NCBI GenBank assembly: GCA_946186495.1
Contig: CAMHNQ010000010.1
Span: forward strand, 1-64,000
Origin: an uncultured Bacteroidales bacterium
GTDB lineage: Bacteria; Bacteroidota; Bacteroidia; Bacteroidales; WCHB1-69
Direction: 5' to 3'
DNA: 64,000 nucleotides
The first letter of the stretch is position 1. Every line of letters begins with the position of its first letter. Shown one piece after another: positions 56,305 through 64,000 of the stretch. Both the position numbers and the translations under genes were made by a program. The notes beneath the pieces were generated by a model. It was not told where the DNA came from. It made no database searches and saw only the letters and a program-made list of their open reading frames with translations.

Positions 56305-57195
56305 TTATGCTCTTGGATGAGCTTGATTGTAGATCGATTTCAATTGTTCAATGGAATTGTGGGTATAAACCTGGGTGGCGGCAAGGCTACTGTGGCCCAA
56401 AAGGGTCTTGATTGCGTTCAGATCAGCACCGTTGTTGAGCATGTGCGTGGCGAACGTGTGACGTATCACATGTGGGCTCCGTTTTTCTATTGTCGTTACC
56501 ATGTCCAAATATTTGCGAACAATTCTATATACGGCCTTCGGATAAAGTTGCTTTCCGTTAGCGGTCACAAAAATAAAATTATTTTCGATACCGTCAACAA
56601 ATTTTTTTCCCAAATTTTCCAAGTACATTGTCAACAAGTCTGAAAGCCTGTTGCCAAACGGAATCAAACGTTCTTTATTGCGCTTTCCCAGAACTTTTAT
56701 TGTATTGTCTTGAAAGCGAATGTCTTGTGCTTTGAGATTCAAAAGTTCGGAGAGACGCATTCCTGTGGCATAGAAGAGTTCGAGGATGGTGCGGTCGCGC
56801 AGGCCCTCGAAAGTCTCCTCGAATGGAATGTCCGTGAAGAGGTGGTCCATGTCGCGCTGTTCTACATATTGGGGCAGTTTCTTCTGTAGTTTCGGGGCAT
56901 GTACAACGAGAGTGGGATTTGTCTGTATCTCGTTTGTTTTCAGTTTGTAACGATAGAAAGCCTTCACGGCGCTGATTTTACGGCTCACCGACTTGGCCTG
57001 GAGGGACTCGTCCTCCATCAGCGAGATGACCCACGCGCGGATGTCCCCGCTGTGGACATCCTGCAGCTTACGGATATCCAGCTTCTCCTCCAAAAAAAAG
57101 ATGAACTGAGCCAAATCATGCTCGTAAGCGGTGACAGTGTGAGCCGACAACCGTTTCTCATACTTCAGATAGTCAATGAAATCCTGGTATTTCAT
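56305..57195 (-). CDS. tyrosine recombinase XerC/XerD
   Basis: The 296-residue protein has an N-terminal SAM-like core-binding domain (about 1-90) and a catalytic domain with Arg147 (ATGMRLSELLNL), Lys171 region (VLGKRNKERLIPF), His242 and Arg245 (SPHVIRHTFATHML), His268 (LLGHSSLAATQVYTH) and the nucleophile Tyr277. It resolves chromosome dimers at dif with a second recombinase. The ATG at 57195 fits the family start. Its place between rpsU and hpf is conserved in Bacteroidales. Confidence 0.94.
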   Translation of the reverse strand: MKYQDFIDYLKYEKRLSAHTVTAYEHDLAQFIFFLEEKLDIRKLQDVHSGDIRAWVISLMEDESLQAKSVSRKISAVKAFYRYKLKTNEIQTNPTLVVHAPKLQKKLPQYVEQRDMDHLFTDIPFEETFEGLRDRTILELFYATGMRLSELLNLKAQDIRFQDNTIKVLGKRNKERLIPFGNRLSDLLTMYLENLGKKFVDGIENNFIFVTANGKQLYPKAVYRIVRKYLDMVTTIEKRSPHVIRHTFATHMLNNGADLNAIKTLLGHSSLAATQVYTHNSIEQLKSIYNQAHPRA

Positions 57196-57259
57196 AACAC
57201 ATCGGTTATAGTGGTTTGCAGGCCATTCGCACAACCCCAACCATCGTCAAAAGTCAAAA

Positions 57260-57292
57260 AAAAACAGGGAAGCGTCCCCTGTTTTTTGTGAT
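57260..57292 (-). terminator. terminator after rpsU
   Basis: AACAGGG pairs with CCCCTGTT around an AAGCGT loop and is followed by T runs on both strands. It lies between rpsU and xerC, so xerC-hpf expression must come from read-through or another promoter. Confidence 0.75.
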
Positions 57293-57307
57293 TGGCAGAA
57301 CCAGCTG

Positions 57308-57502
57308 TTACTCGTTCTCGGCGTTGCGAAGCTGTTGAACGTAGATGGCCTTGCGCAATTGCTCCCGTCTGATGACGCTCTTTTTGGTGAATTCCTGACG
57401 GGCGCGGATTTCTTTCTTCACGCCAATCTTGTCGAATTTCTTTTTCAGTTTCTTGAGCGCTTTGTCGATAGACTCGCCTTCTTTAATGGGAACAATAATC
57501 AT
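57308..57502 (-). CDS. rpsU: 30S ribosomal protein S21
   Basis: A 64-residue basic protein: MIIVPIKEGESIDKALKKLKKKFDKIGVKKEIRARQEFTKKSVIRREQLRKA fits S21. In Bacteroidota, S21 helps hide the anti-Shine-Dalgarno end of 16S rRNA, and rpsU mRNA often keeps a Shine-Dalgarno sequence for autoregulation. Here GAAAGAGGTA lies 6 nt before the ATG. A -7 box is present at 57551-57558 and a terminator follows. Confidence 0.97.
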   Translation of the reverse strand: MIIVPIKEGESIDKALKKLKKKFDKIGVKKEIRARQEFTKKSVIRREQLRKAIYVQQLRNAENE

Positions 57503-57550
57503 AAAAAATACCTCTTTCTTTTAAGTTGTTAATAAATAAAGTTTGCGCGG

Positions 57551-57558
57551 CAAAAATA
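57551..57558 (-). promoter_or_regulatory. rpsU promoter -7 box
   Basis: TATTTTTG on the minus strand, 49 nt before the rpsU start codon. Confidence 0.6.
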
Positions 57559-57595
57559 CAATTTTTTTGATATGCTGACTTTGCCAAAACTTTTT

Positions 57596-57603
57596 TATTT
57601 TTG
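57596..57603 (+). promoter_or_regulatory. GT2 gene promoter -7 box
   Basis: TATTTTTG, 23 nt before the ATG at 57627. Confidence 0.6.
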
Positions 57604-57626
57604 CAGTTTTATGAAGCATACGGAAA

Positions 57627-58637
57627 ATGGTGAAATTAGCGGTAGTCATATTGAACTGGAATGGCAGGAGTTTTTTGGAGCGGTTTCTGCCCACTTTGCT
57701 GGACACTTTGCCCGACTATGCCGAGGCTGTGGTGTGTGACAACGCCTCCACGGACGATTCCGTCGCATTTTTGCAGGAGCGTTTCCCACAGGTGAGGCTA
57801 CTCCTGAACGAACGAAACGAAGGGTTCGCCCGGGGATACAACCTCGCCCTCAAGCGCGTGGAGGCCAAGTACTACTGCCTGCTCAATTCCGATATCGAGG
57901 TGACCCCCGGCTGGATAGAGCCGGTCGTCGAACAAATGGACGCCAACGAAAAGATCGCGGCGGTGCAGCCCAAGCTGCTGTCCTACAACCAGCGGGACGA
58001 GTTCGAGTATGCGGGCGCGAGCGGCGGATACATCGACAAGTACGGATACCCGTTCTGCCGCGGACGGGTGTTCAGCCACGTGGAGAAGGACCATGGCCAG
58101 TACGACACTGTGGCTGACGTTTTCTGGGCCACCGGGGCCGCCATGTTCGTCCGCAGTGACGTTTATCACACGATGGAGGGCCTTGACGACGATTTCTTTG
58201 CGCACATGGAGGAGATCGACTTCTGCTGGCGCATCAAGAACATCGGCTACAAAATCAAGGTGAATCCCGCTTCCGTGGTCTATCATATCGGAGGCGGCAC
58301 CCTGCCCAAGAACAACCCCATGAAAACTTTCCTCAACTTCCGTAACAGCCTCTACCTCCTCATCAAGAACCTTCCGGAGGAACGATTGGCCAAAACCTTG
58401 GTGCTAAGGTTTTTCCTCGATCAGATAGCGGCATTCTCCTTCCTTGCCCAAGGGCACTTCCGCGATTTTGCAGCGGTCTATAAGGCCATATTCACCTTCG
58501 CCCGCACCTACAAACGGTTTCTGGCCAAACGCAACACGCTCCCGAAGCTTGCCTTCCAAGACTGTTATCCGGAATCGGTGGTGAAGCTCCACTACCTTTG
58601 GCGTAAGAAAATTTTTGACGGCAAATCTTTCTTTTAA
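57627..58637 (+). CDS. glycosyltransferase family 2
   Basis: The 336-residue protein has the GT-A fold: MVKLAVVILNWNGRSFLERFLPTLLD at the start, AVVCDNASTDDSVAFL, YYCLLNSDIEVTPGWIEPVV (the DxD-like SDIE), and the C-terminal HMEEIDFCWRIKNIGYKIKVNPASVVYHIGGGTL. Close to rhamnosyl/other hexosyl transferases of cell-surface glycans (WbbL-like). The donor sugar is unknown. The next gene starts 9 nt after its stop, so they are probably co-transcribed. Confidence 0.92.
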   Translation: MVKLAVVILNWNGRSFLERFLPTLLDTLPDYAEAVVCDNASTDDSVAFLQERFPQVRLLLNERNEGFARGYNLALKRVEAKYYCLLNSDIEVTPGWIEPVVEQMDANEKIAAVQPKLLSYNQRDEFEYAGASGGYIDKYGYPFCRGRVFSHVEKDHGQYDTVADVFWATGAAMFVRSDVYHTMEGLDDDFFAHMEEIDFCWRIKNIGYKIKVNPASVVYHIGGGTLPKNNPMKTFLNFRNSLYLLIKNLPEERLAKTLVLRFFLDQIAAFSFLAQGHFRDFAAVYKAIFTFARTYKRFLAKRNTLPKLAFQDCYPESVVKLHYLWRKKIFDGKSFF

Positions 58638-58646
58638 CCGACGATT

Positions 58647-59435
58647 ATGGAATTGTTCGCTAATTTTTACCACTATTTGCTGCCTATAATGGCTATCCTC
58701 GGTGTAATCGTCTTCATTGTCCTCCAGTTTGTGACTCCAGCCTACGGCATGACTTTCAACAACCGCTGGGGTGTCTCCATCCGCAGCAACCTGGGATGGT
58801 TTATCATGGAATGCCCGGTCTTCTTCACGATGCTGGTGCTCTATTTCATCTCCTTTGCCACAGGGGTGAAACCGTTCAACGTGGTCACCTGTGTGATGTT
58901 CATCTTCTTCGAGTTCCACTATTTCCAACGGTCGTTCATCTTTCCCCTGCTGATGAAGGGACAGAGCAAGATGCCGCTATCCATCATTGTCACAGGTGCC
59001 ATATTCAACACTTTCAATGCAATCATGCAGGGCGGATGGCTCTTTTTCTTCTCCCCAGAAGGCGCTTACCCCGTTTCCTGGTTCTGGTCTCCGCAGTTCA
59101 TTCTCGGCACGGCGCTTTTCCTGTTCGGAATGGTGGTCAACCTGCACTCCGACCGTGTGATCCGGGATCTTCGCAGTGATGTCACCGACAACAACTACTA
59201 TATCCCATATGGCTGGATGTTCCGCAAAATCAGTTCCGCCAACTATTTCGGCGAAATTCTCGAATGGGCTGGTTTTGCCGTCCTGACTTGGTCGGTCCCC
59301 GGCGCCGTGTTCCTGCTGTGGAGTATGGCCAACATCATCCCACGCGCCAAAGCCGTCTATGCCCGCTACACCCAATTCTTCGGAGAAGATTTCACCTCGT
59401 TGAACCGGTACAAAATATTCCCCTATATATATTAA
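58647..59435 (+). CDS. steroid 5-alpha-reductase-like membrane protein
   Basis: A 262-residue protein with about six transmembrane helices. The C-terminal half carries the family pattern GMVVNLHSDRVIRDLRSDVTDNNYYIPYGWMFRKISSANYFGEILEWAGFAVLTWSVPGAVFLLWSMANIIPRAKAVYARYTQFF, as in 3-oxo-5-alpha-steroid 4-dehydrogenases; NADPH binding is expected in this part. Family members reduce a C=C bond conjugated to a carbonyl in steroids or polyprenols. The bacterial substrate is unknown; bile acids or steroids of the gut are possible but unproved. Confidence 0.88.
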   Translation: MELFANFYHYLLPIMAILGVIVFIVLQFVTPAYGMTFNNRWGVSIRSNLGWFIMECPVFFTMLVLYFISFATGVKPFNVVTCVMFIFFEFHYFQRSFIFPLLMKGQSKMPLSIIVTGAIFNTFNAIMQGGWLFFFSPEGAYPVSWFWSPQFILGTALFLFGMVVNLHSDRVIRDLRSDVTDNNYYIPYGWMFRKISSANYFGEILEWAGFAVLTWSVPGAVFLLWSMANIIPRAKAVYARYTQFFGEDFTSLNRYKIFPYIY

Positions 59436-59503
59436 TGTAAGGAAAACCCCGCTTGCCCGGCCTCCGAGAAGACTGCACCGTGTGGGCTCTCCCAAACAAA
59501 GAA

Positions 59504-59941
59504 ATGATTATGAAAGAAGACAACAATATCTGTCGCGAAGGCATCGTCCGCAACATTGATGGCGACGACATCAGCGTGGAAATCATCGTAAGCTCCGCAT
59601 GCAGCGGATGCCACGCCAAGAGCATCTGCATCCCTTCAGACCGCAGGCAGGAGATTGTAACAGTGAAGAACTCCCGGCAAGAGACGTATCAGGTGGGCGA
59701 AACCGTGGATTTGCTATTGGAAACTTCCGCAGGCAACAAAGCCGTGGTACTGGCCTATGTGCTACCCCTTGTCGTACTGCTTGTGCTGCTGTTCGGCTGC
59801 TACACACTCACTCACAATGAGTTATTAAGTGTTGGCATCAGTATCCTCGGCATATTGCTATATTACCTCATCCTGAAATCCGCCGGCAAGTCGGTTGAAA
59901 AGGGAATCGAATTCGGAATAAGAAAGAAAAAACTATCCTAA
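59504..59941 (+). CDS. RseC-like SoxR-reducing/sigma-E regulatory protein
   Basis: The ~145-residue protein has a soluble N-terminal part with Cys residues in VSSACSGCHAKSICIPSDRRQ (a probable Fe-S site, with CxxC and a third and fourth Cys) and two transmembrane helices (about 90-110 and 113-130: VVLAYVLPLVVLLVLLFGCY, LLSVGISILGILLYYLIL). This is the RseC/MucC layout. In Bacteroidota it commonly precedes the rnf genes, but none are here. The start could be ATG 59504 or ATG 59510. Confidence 0.85.
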   Translation: MIMKEDNNICREGIVRNIDGDDISVEIIVSSACSGCHAKSICIPSDRRQEIVTVKNSRQETYQVGETVDLLLETSAGNKAVVLAYVLPLVVLLVLLFGCYTLTHNELLSVGISILGILLYYLILKSAGKSVEKGIEFGIRKKKLS

Positions 59942-60000
59942 AACGCCGGGATATAATTGTACGCATTCAAACCAAAATCCATCGTCATATCAATCATATC

Positions 60001-60603
60001 ATGAAAAAAATTCTCCTCTTCATCACTTTGTTCTGCTCATTTAGCCTTTACGGGCAAAGCTTTTCTTCCCATCTCATAGGTCAGGCCATCAGGCGGCAGT
60101 TGGCAGATTTTCCAAAATCCACATTGCAGGACATTTACAAGAGCTTCTATCAGGAGCACTACGGCCCCGAGCATATGATCAGCGACTCCGTCGGGGCGCG
60201 CCAATACCTGTTTTACGAACTTTCCCACATGACTGACACGGCCTCCATGCATTTTGAACCTACTGGATGCCAAGGCGACTACATCCGTGTCTATTTCTCC
60301 GCCATCACCGACGGCATCATCACGGCAGACCAGCTTCTTGATGCTTTCCTGAAAAGTGCCGACTCACGTACGGAACCACAAATCGACTGGGCAGAGAAAT
60401 GGTCGGCTATTCTACGCGTTATTGAAGAGGAGAATATTGAAATAGAGGGATCTGAAACCGACTCCCCTATCTTGACAGAGGCGGCAAAAAAACACCAGCC
60501 CATGCACCACAGCCGAATTTACAACCAATTCTATCACCCCCACTATCGAATTGTGGAACGCAGCATCTTGGAGCAGCTGTTAGGGCACCGGAACGATTAT
60601 TAG
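60001..60603 (+). CDS. exported protein of unknown function
   Basis: A 200-residue product with a signal peptide (MKKILLFITLFCSFSLYGQ). The mature protein is helical with patterns DIYKSFYQEHYGPEHMISDSVGARQYLFYEL and HHSRIYNQFYHPHYRIVERSILEQLL; conserved-looking His and Tyr residues could bind metal. I do not recognise the family. It is separated by 59 nt from the RseC-like gene and converges with the CoA-disulfide-reductase gene. Confidence 0.65.
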   Translation: MKKILLFITLFCSFSLYGQSFSSHLIGQAIRRQLADFPKSTLQDIYKSFYQEHYGPEHMISDSVGARQYLFYELSHMTDTASMHFEPTGCQGDYIRVYFSAITDGIITADQLLDAFLKSADSRTEPQIDWAEKWSAILRVIEEENIEIEGSETDSPILTEAAKKHQPMHHSRIYNQFYHPHYRIVERSILEQLLGHRNDY

Positions 60604-60632
60604 GGAAACCTGCGGCATAAAAGACGTTTATT

Positions 60633-62312
60633 TCAGTCCCGCATCACATTGTACCTTCCCGTCATCCGGTACGTCCGCATTCCCCCGATGAGGTTATACA
60701 CCTCGTCAAATCCGTTCTGCATGAGGATGCGGGAGGCGACGTAGCCGCGCAGGCCGACCTCGCAGAAGACCACGATCTTCTTCCCCTCGGGGATCTCTTC
60801 CAGAAATTCGCGCAACTCATCCACGGAGTAGCGCGTAGCTCCTTCGATGGTGCCGTTCTTGTACTCAGGCAGTTCGCGCACATCCAAAAGGAAGAAGTCC
60901 TCCTGGTTGTCGATCATCTTGTCCAACTCCTTCACGTGAATCGGGTTCATCAGGTGGGCGAAGATGTTTTCCGCCACCATACCTGCGAACATCACGGGAC
61001 TCTTGGCCGATCCGAACGGCGGCGCGTAGGCGTGCTCGCTGTTCACCAAGTCGAAGATGGTGCCGTGGTGCTTAAGCAACAAGGAGACGGTATCAATCTG
61101 CTTGTCAATGTTTTGCATACCGATAGCTTGCGCTCCGTAAATCGTGCCGTCCTCCATGGAGAAGTTCAGCTTCAGTGACATCGGGGTGCTGCCGGGATAG
61201 TAGGTGGCGTGCGCGGCCGGATGCACGATGACGGTCTCGTAAGCGAGACCCGCCCGTTGCAAAGCCGCTTCGTTCAGTCCAGTGCTGGCCACGGCCAAGT
61301 CGAAGATTTTGGCGATGGCGGTGCCCACCGAACCTTGATAGACCACACTTTCGGGATAGACCATGTTCATGGCGGCGATGCGTGCCTGTGCGTTCGCGGG
61401 GCCGGCGAGGAAGTTGCAGTAGGGCTTCCCCGTCACCGGGTGCGGGAATTCGATGGCGTCGCCCACGGCGAAGATGCGCTCGTCGGAGGTCTGCAGGTAT
61501 TCGTTGACCCGGATGCCCCCGGTATCGCCGATGGCCAGGCCGGCGGCTTTGGCCAATGCCGTGTTCGGGCGCACCCCGACGCTGAGAATCGCCAAGGCAC
61601 AGGACAACTTTCGCCCGTCTTCCAAACAGACCGTCAACTGGTCGCCGCTTTCCTCAAACCCGGCAATCCCGTTGCCGGTGATCAGCCGTACTCCCTTGTC
61701 TGCCAGATGTTTCTCTGCAATGGCGGCGATGGGCTCATCGACAGGGGTGAGGATGTGGGCGGCTTTCTCCACTACGGTGACCTGGTAGCCGATCTTGTGG
61801 AGGTTCTCCGCCATCTCCAACCCGATGAAGCCGCCTCCGATGATGACTGCTTCAGCATTGTCGTGCAACGCTTCCGCAGCCTGCATCTTGATTCGGTCGC
61901 AGTCGGAGACGCTGCGCAGGGTGAATATCTTTGGATTGTGGATGCCGGGTAGTTCCGGCACGACTGGCTCCGCGCCGGGCGAGAGCAGGAGGATGTCGTA
62001 GTCCTCGGTGTAGGTCTTGCCGTTGCGCAGGTTCCGGACCTCCACGGTGTGCGCCTCGCGGTCGATGGCCGTCACCTCCTGCAATGTGCGCACGTCCGCG
62101 TCGTAGCGGTTGCCGAACGACACGGGGGTCTGCACGAACAGCCGCTTGCGCTCTTCGATGGTGTTGCCGATGTAGTAGGGCATTCCGCAGTTGGCGTACG
62201 AGATATGCTCGCCCTTCTCGAACACGATGATTTCGGCATCTTCATTCAGTCTTCTGAGACGCGCGGCCGCCGATGCCCCGCCTGCCACGCCGCCGATGAT
62301 GAGGTACTTCAT
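60633..62312 (-). CDS. CoA-disulfide-reductase-like flavoprotein with C-terminal rhodanese domain
   Basis: The 559-residue fusion starts with an FAD-binding motif (MKYLIIGGVAGGASAAARLRRL), has the single redox-active Cys42 in ISYANCGMPYYIG, a NAD(P)H-binding motif VIIGGGFIGLEMAENLHKIG and the FAD-closing GDAIEFPHPVTGK. After residue ~465 comes a rhodanese domain with Cys in IVVFCEVGLRGYVASRIL. This CoADR-RHD architecture reduces CoA disulfide or persulfides, with the rhodanese handling sulfane sulfur. The leader holds a heptamer array. Confidence 0.93.
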   Translation of the reverse strand: MKYLIIGGVAGGASAAARLRRLNEDAEIIVFEKGEHISYANCGMPYYIGNTIEERKRLFVQTPVSFGNRYDADVRTLQEVTAIDREAHTVEVRNLRNGKTYTEDYDILLLSPGAEPVVPELPGIHNPKIFTLRSVSDCDRIKMQAAEALHDNAEAVIIGGGFIGLEMAENLHKIGYQVTVVEKAAHILTPVDEPIAAIAEKHLADKGVRLITGNGIAGFEESGDQLTVCLEDGRKLSCALAILSVGVRPNTALAKAAGLAIGDTGGIRVNEYLQTSDERIFAVGDAIEFPHPVTGKPYCNFLAGPANAQARIAAMNMVYPESVVYQGSVGTAIAKIFDLAVASTGLNEAALQRAGLAYETVIVHPAAHATYYPGSTPMSLKLNFSMEDGTIYGAQAIGMQNIDKQIDTVSLLLKHHGTIFDLVNSEHAYAPPFGSAKSPVMFAGMVAENIFAHLMNPIHVKELDKMIDNQEDFFLLDVRELPEYKNGTIEGATRYSVDELREFLEEIPEGKKIVVFCEVGLRGYVASRILMQNGFDEVYNLIGGMRTYRMTGRYNVMRD

Positions 62313-62388
62313 TCTATTAATGGTTATGGGTTATAGGTTATGGGTTATTGAAGCGAGTTAGCAGTTAGTAGTTAGCAGTTAGTAGTTA
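62313..62388 (-). repeat. heptamer array plus AGTTAGTAG repeats in the leader of the CoADR-like gene
   Basis: In gene direction: CTAACTACT/CTAACTGCT octamers (about four), then TTCAATAACCCATAACC and CTATAACCCATAACC up to a few nt before the ATG. The order and sequence match the leader at 11239-11316. Confidence 0.8.
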
Positions 62389-62485
62389 ATTGTAGGTACT
62401 TACTTTTTTTATCTCCAGCGCTGTACAATTAATTCCGCCGCCGACGATAGGAGGTGGCGGAATCTCCATCTCGCAAGTGAATGCA

Positions 62486-63430
62486 TTATCGTTTACTCAG
62501 CCACCCCATCACATTGTCGTAGATTCGTTGCTCGACATTCTCGGCCGGAGCGGGGACGAACTTTTCGCCGGTGATGTGCTCGTAGAGCTCGATGTAGCGG
62601 TTGGTGATGCCGTTGACGACCTCTTCGGTCATTTCGGGCACCTGCTGGCCTTCTTGGCCCTGGAAGCCGTTGGCCATCAGCCACTCGCGTACAAACTCCT
62701 TCGACAACTGCTTCTGCGGCAGTCCTTTGGCGAACTGCTCTTCGTAACCCTTCGCATAGAAGTAGCGGGAGGAATCGGGGGTGTGGATCTCGTCGATGAG
62801 GTAGATTTTGTCGTCGGCCTTGCCGAACTCGTACTTGGTATCGACGAGGATCAATCCCTTCTTGGCTGCGATTTCCGTGCCGCGGAGGAAGAGCTTCATC
62901 GTGTAGTCCTCCAAAACGGCATAATCCTCAGGCGAAACGAGTCCTTTGGCGAGGATTTCCTCCTTGGAGATGTCGGCGTCGTGTTCGCCCTGCTCGGCCT
63001 TGGTGGTCGGGGTGATGAGCGGCACGGGGAACTTCTGGTTCTCCTTCATGCCGTCGGGCAGGATGTTGCCGCAGAGGTTGCGCCCGCCGTTCTTGTAGAA
63101 TCGCCACGCGCTGCCGCACAGGTAGCCGCGTACGATCATCTCCACCGGAAAGCCCTTGCAGACACGGCCCACGGTGACCATCGGGTCGGGAGAGGCCATC
63201 TTCCAGTTCGGACAGATGTCGCTCGTTGCATCCAAAAACTTTGAAGCTATCTGATTGAGAATCTGCCCTTTGTATGGAATCCCCTTCGGCAAGATGACAT
63301 CGAAGGCGGAGATGCGGTCGGAGGCGACCATCACTAATACATCGTCCAAGAAATAAACATCACGGACTTTTCCGTGATACACCGACTTTTGGTTCGGGAA
63401 CTGGTAATTGGTTTTCGTTAATGCGTTCAT
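62486..63430 (-). CDS. purC: SAICAR synthetase (long form)
   Basis: The 314-residue enzyme shows [55 protein letters not shown] and [31 protein letters not shown], the ATP-grasp-like PurC pattern. It joins aspartate to CAIR in purine synthesis. The length is that of the ~300-residue class rather than the ~237-residue E. coli type. The start is preceded by a TAAACCA-type heptamer array. No other pur gene is adjacent. Confidence 0.96.
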   Translation of the reverse strand: MNALTKTNYQFPNQKSVYHGKVRDVYFLDDVLVMVASDRISAFDVILPKGIPYKGQILNQIASKFLDATSDICPNWKMASPDPMVTVGRVCKGFPVEMIVRGYLCGSAWRFYKNGGRNLCGNILPDGMKENQKFPVPLITPTTKAEQGEHDADISKEEILAKGLVSPEDYAVLEDYTMKLFLRGTEIAAKKGLILVDTKYEFGKADDKIYLIDEIHTPDSSRYFYAKGYEEQFAKGLPQKQLSKEFVREWLMANGFQGQEGQQVPEMTEEVVNGITNRYIELYEHITGEKFVPAPAENVEQRIYDNVMGWLSKR

Positions 63431-63486
63431 ATTGGTTTACGGTTTACAGTTTACAGTTTATGGTTTATAGTTTATGGTTTAGGGTT
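63431..63486 (-). repeat. heptamer array in the purC leader
   Basis: In gene direction about seven units of TAAACCA/TAAACTG/TAAACTA run to 2-3 nt before the purC ATG. Period and position match the other arrays, but the unit is TAAACCA instead of CCCATAA. Confidence 0.75.
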
Positions 63487-63506
63487 GTTGATGCGGGGCC
63501 ATTTGC

Positions 63507-63530
63507 AGAGACGCAAAATTTTGCGTCTCT
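63507..63530. repeat. AGAGACGCAAAA palindrome, likely terminator
   Basis: AGAGACGCAAAA is followed directly by its reverse complement TTTTGCGTCTCT, a perfect 24-nt palindrome, 1 nt before or within the end of the subtilisin gene. Same family as the GTAGRGRCG palindromes elsewhere. Confidence 0.8.
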
Positions 63531-64000
63531 ATTTCACAAACTTAAACGTCGCTATCTGATTGTTGTTGAGCGTCGCCGTTCCGATGTAAAATCCGTTGAG
63601 TAAGTTGGTTACAGGGATTTCAAGAATCGGGGAATTGGGAACGGTGTATTGAAGGACGAGTTGGCCAGAGGCGTTGTAGAGGGTGACGGTCTGGATGTTG
63701 CCATCGGGGTTGGTGAGATGGAGCTTGTCGGTGACGGGGTTCGGATAGACGCTGAGCTGCAGCGGATTGTAATCGTGGATGCCGACATGGGTGGCGTAGG
63801 CTTTGTAGAAGTCGGGGATGCCGTAGCCGAATTCGGGGTTGGGGTCATTGTAGAGGTGTGCGCTTTCGCGAATGATCTGCATCATCTGCGTGGAGGTGTA
63901 GCCTGGCATGGCCTGCCAGAGACAGGCGCAGAGGCCGGCGGCGACGGGGGTGGCCAAGCTGGTGCCGTTGGAGTAACTCTGCATGTCACCAGGATAGTAG
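63529..64000 (-). CDS. S8-family (subtilisin-like) serine peptidase with T9SS sorting domain, C-terminal part
   Basis: Only the last ~157 codons lie in the window; the frame is open to the edge. The catalytic Ser block SYSNGTSLATPVAAGLCACLW shows a subtilisin. After FGYGIPDFYKAY comes a C-terminal domain NPLQLSVYPNPVTDKLHL...VTLYNASGQLVLQYTV...GFYIGTATLNNNQIATFKFVK, the type A signal for type IX secretion, by which the protein leaves the cell and may be anchored to the surface. The catalytic Asp and His lie outside the window. Confidence 0.9.
   Translation of the reverse strand, partial: YYPGDMQSYSNGTSLATPVAAGLCACLWQAMPGYTSTQMMQIIRESAHLYNDPNPEFGYGIPDFYKAYATHVGIHDYNPLQLSVYPNPVTDKLHLTNPDGNIQTVTLYNASGQLVLQYTVPNSPILEIPVTNLLNGFYIGTATLNNNQIATFKFVK

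Noticed and set aside
62431..62463. CCGCCGCC/GGTGGCGG hairpin between the CoADR-like gene and purC as a terminator
   Set aside because: The stem is imperfect and has no T tail on either strand.

Overview
The window comes from a member of the Bacteroidales (phylum Bacteroidota). Three things point there: many genes carry the Bacteroidota-type promoter box TAnnTTTG a short distance before the start codon (for example TATCTTTG, TATTTTTG, TACCTTTG); most starts lack a Shine-Dalgarno sequence; and the gene content is typical (type IX secretion sorting domain, exported C69 dipeptidase, long LysRS, C1-type aminopeptidase, ATP synthase subunit a with a signal peptide). Base composition is moderate and nothing allows a genus or species call.

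Layout. 1-0.55 kb is the 5' part of a 16S rRNA gene on the minus strand with its promoter. 1.5-10.4 kb is housekeeping on the plus strand: rpmH, a SurA-like chaperone, a MoxR ATPase followed directly by a sensor histidine kinase, a C69 dipeptidase and lysS, with one lipoprotein gene facing them. 10.4-18.5 kb holds a conserved DNA metabolism pair (TIGR03915-type protein and TIGR03916-type radical SAM protein) that is split by about 6 kb of accessory DNA: an orphan antitoxin-like gene, a HigBA-like toxin-antitoxin pair, an exported ankyrin protein with an exported partner, a VapBC-like pair, three copies of a three-hairpin repeat and a 127-nt nested palindrome. 18.6-32.4 kb is metabolism: acyl-CoA ligase, tRNA-Leu, TraB/GumN protein, a HEPN/MNT cassette, SDR, sugar-type nucleotidyltransferase, DUF2461, pruA, hutH, recG and a class III aminotransferase. 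32.5-48.7 kb has a YD-type repeat protein, lgt, a coupled U32 peptidase/RluB-like pair, a membrane glycosyltransferase, smpB-MerR, a large exported protein with a CAP-like domain, an RluD-type synthase, a solitary DNA methyltransferase, an FAD oxidoreductase, a polytopic membrane protein and a GT4 glycosyltransferase. 48.7-57.5 kb is secA, an exported C1-type peptidase, an F0-only ATP synthase cluster (atpB-atpE-atpF), hpf, xerC and rpsU. 57.6-64 kb has GT2, a steroid-reductase-like protein, an RseC-like protein, a CoA-disulfide-reductase/rhodanese fusion, purC and the end of a T9SS-exported subtilisin.

Two features recur across the window and are not explained by the genes. Several start codons are preceded directly by degenerate heptamer tandem tracts (CCCATAA/CCAATAA type), and several gene borders carry a short palindrome of the form GTAGRGRCG...CGYCYCTAC. 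The clearest unexplained cluster is the accessory island between 11.2 and 17.2 kb, where TA cassettes, duplicated promoter sequence and palindromic repeats sit together between two genes that normally adjoin. I saw no CRISPR array, no intact insertion sequence and no phage structural gene.
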